Of a stretch of 7,867 nt of DNA, positions 6,629 through 7,867 are shown piece by piece. Below the pieces are notes generated by a model. The model worked only from the letters and a program-made list of their open reading frames with translations. It was not told the origin of the DNA and did not search any database. The DNA comes from Candidatus Thioglobus plumae (GTDB lineage: Bacteria; Pseudomonadota; Gammaproteobacteria; PS1; Pseudothioglobaceae). The stretch is taken from positions 1 through 7,867 of the forward strand of contig CAJVCM010000064.1 in the NCBI GenBank assembly GCA_910595815.1, read 5' to 3'. Position 1 is the first letter of the stretch. Each line of letters begins with the position of its first letter. The translations under genes and the position numbers were made by a program.

Positions 6629-7827
6629 TAGTAAGTAATTCCCATAGTTTCTCTAACTTCTGCCATGGTCTCTTTAGCAACGTTTCTAGCCTTTTGCGAG
6701 CCTTCATGGATGATTTGTTTAATTAGCTCAGGGTCGGCCTGATATTTAGCAATGCGCTCTTGCATTGGCATTAGTTCGTCTTTTATTGCATCAATCACCG
6801 GTTGTTTGCACTCAATACAACCCATTTTTGCTTTGGTACAACCTTCAACCACCCACTCACAAGTTGACTCATCTGAGTACACCTCATGCAGTTGCCATAC
6901 TGGGCATTTCTTCGGATCGCCTGGATCAGTCAACTTCACTCTTGCGGGGTCGGTCGGCATACGCTTAACTTTGGTTGTTATTTCATCTGCAGTATCGCGT
7001 AAAGAAATGGTATTGCCGTAAGATTTACTCATCTTCTGCCCATCTAAACCCGGCATCTTTGATGCTTTGGTAAGTAACGACTCTGGTTCAGGTAGGATAA
7101 TTCTACCTGCGCCTTCAATATAGCCAGAAAGCCTTTCTCTATCACCTAAAGTGATATTTTGTTGTTGTTTCAATAAAGCCTGTGCTTTAACCAAAGCCTC
7201 AGCATCACCCATTTCTTGATAAGCTTTACGCAAAGATCGATAAGATTTGGCTTTCTTTTTACCCATCTTGGTAATAGCTGCCTCGGCTTTTTCTTCAAAA
7301 CCCGTTTCACGCCCATAAAGATAATTAAAACGTCTGGCAACTTCTCGCGTCAGCTCTACATGGGCCACTTGATCCGCACCCACTGGCACTAAGCCTGCTT
7401 TATACATCAAGATATCTGCACTTTGTAATAGCGGATATCCTAAAAATCCATAAGTACCAAGATCTTTGGTTTTTAATTTAAGCTGTTGATCTTTATACGA
7501 AGGCACACGCTCTAACCAAGAAAGTGGCGTTGACATTGATAACAACAAATGCAACTCCGCATGCTCAGGTACTTTTGATTGTACAAAAATCGTTGATGTG
7601 TTCGGATTAATGCCTGCTGCCAACCAATCGACCACCATTTCCATTACATTGGTCTCAAGATCAATCTTGTCAGAATAATGCGTGGTAAAAGCATGCCAAT
7701 CAGCCACAAAAAAATACGAATCATATTCGTTTTGTAAGTCTAGCCAATTTTTCAAAACACCATGATAATGGCCTAAATGAAGTCGACCGGTTGGTCGCAT
7801 GCCTGATAAAACTCGATTGTCTTGCAT
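6628..7827 (-). CDS. trpS: Tryptophanyl-tRNA synthetase, long form with probable Fe-S motif
   Basis: This cytoplasmic class I synthetase charges tRNA(Trp) with tryptophan using ATP. The 399-residue protein opens with GMRPTGRLHLGH, whose HLGH (17-20) is the HIGH-class ATP motif; KMSKS lies at 265-269, preceded by the MPGLDGQ loop. It is longer than the roughly 330-residue E. coli type because of an insert of about 65-70 residues (about 176-245, basic and helical, containing KKAKSYRSLRKAYQ). From memory this insert is shared by many proteobacterial long-form TrpRS. The C-terminal anticodon-binding part has C308, C330, C337 and C340 (C-x21-C-x6-C-x2-C) plus an extra C323, much like the [4Fe-4S] motif of Thermotoga TrpRS. 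The ATG at 7827 is chosen because the protein then starts just before the conserved RVLSGMRPTG block. The TAA stop shares its last A with the rluB ATG, so the two genes are probably co-transcribed and translationally coupled. Confidence 0.97.
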   Translation of the reverse strand: MQDNRVLSGMRPTGRLHLGHYHGVLKNWLDLQNEYDSYFFVADWHAFTTHYSDKIDLETNVMEMVVDWLAAGINPNTSTIFVQSKVPEHAELHLLLSMSTPLSWLERVPSYKDQQLKLKTKDLGTYGFLGYPLLQSADILMYKAGLVPVGADQVAHVELTREVARRFNYLYGRETGFEEKAEAAITKMGKKKAKSYRSLRKAYQEMGDAEALVKAQALLKQQQNITLGDRERLSGYIEGAGRIILPEPESLLTKASKMPGLDGQKMSKSYGNTISLRDTADEITTKVKRMPTDPARVKLTDPGDPKKCPVWQLHEVYSDESTCEWVVEGCTKAKMGCIECKQPVIDAIKDELMPMQERIAKYQADPELIKQIIHEGSQKARNVAKETMAEVRETMGITY

Positions 7828-7855
7828 TGTACGGATTGCTTAATTAATTGGTTGA

Positions 7856-7861
7856 ATTATA
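7856..7861 (-). promoter_or_regulatory. Probable -10 box of the trpS promoter
   Basis: The minus strand reads a perfect TATAAT 28 bp before the trpS ATG, which would give a 5' leader of roughly 20-25 nt. The -35 region lies beyond the right edge, so spacing cannot be tested. The leader is too short for a T-box or other large riboswitch, unless transcription starts further upstream outside the window. No Shine-Dalgarno sequence is evident just before the ATG. Confidence 0.5.
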
Positions 7862-7867
7862 CCTTGC

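Noticed and set aside
6752..7021. Plus-strand open frames (89 and 67 codons) opposite trpS
   Set aside because: They are antisense to conserved TrpRS coding sequence including the cysteine motif, and neither product looks like a known protein.

Overview
The window is a dense, single-strand block of housekeeping genes. All seven real genes lie on the minus strand, so transcription runs from the right edge to the left. Base composition is AT-rich (around 40% G+C by eye) and coding density is close to 100%. The protein types look gammaproteobacterial: a TrpRS of about 400 residues with the long internal insert, an RluB-type pseudouridine synthase, a zinc-tailed type 1 IleRS and a GatCAB amidotransferase. 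The AT bias, tight packing and gene types would suit a streamlined marine sulfur oxidiser of the SUP05/Thioglobus/bivalve-symbiont kind. That placement is an inference, with low to moderate confidence.

Layout in transcription order: trpS (7827-6628), rluB (6628-5900), a 73-bp gap with a good sigma-70-like promoter and a 12-bp direct repeat, ileS (5826-3055), aroB (3055-1976), an unrecognised membrane-anchored coiled-coil gene (1969-1382), gatC (1380-1093) and gatA (1091 to beyond the left edge). The only non-coding DNA is the 73-bp gap (5827-5899), the 40 bp upstream of trpS at the right edge, and 1-6 bp junctions. The junctions are very tight: two TAATG stop/start overlaps (trpS/rluB, ileS/aroB), a 6-bp gap (aroB/unknown) and two 1-bp gaps (unknown/gatC, gatC/gatA). 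Two transcription units are likely, trpS-rluB and ileS-aroB-unknown-gatCA(B), with possible read-through because no terminator hairpin is visible between them.

Most genes serve tRNA charging and ribosome maturation. TrpRS and IleRS charge their own tRNAs, GatCAB converts misacylated Glu-tRNA(Gln) and/or Asp-tRNA(Asn), and RluB modifies 23S rRNA. AroB makes 3-dehydroquinate, the route to chorismate and so to tryptophan, the TrpRS substrate.

No mobile element, RNA gene, CRISPR array or defence-type system is visible. The least ordinary items are: (1) the 195-residue protein between aroB and gatC, whose periplasmic part is a nearly unbroken heptad coiled coil with methionine at about half of its core positions; (2) a four-cysteine motif in TrpRS closely matching the [4Fe-4S] motif known from Thermotoga TrpRS; (3) a 12-bp direct repeat, two helical turns apart, one copy covering the -35 box of the ileS promoter.
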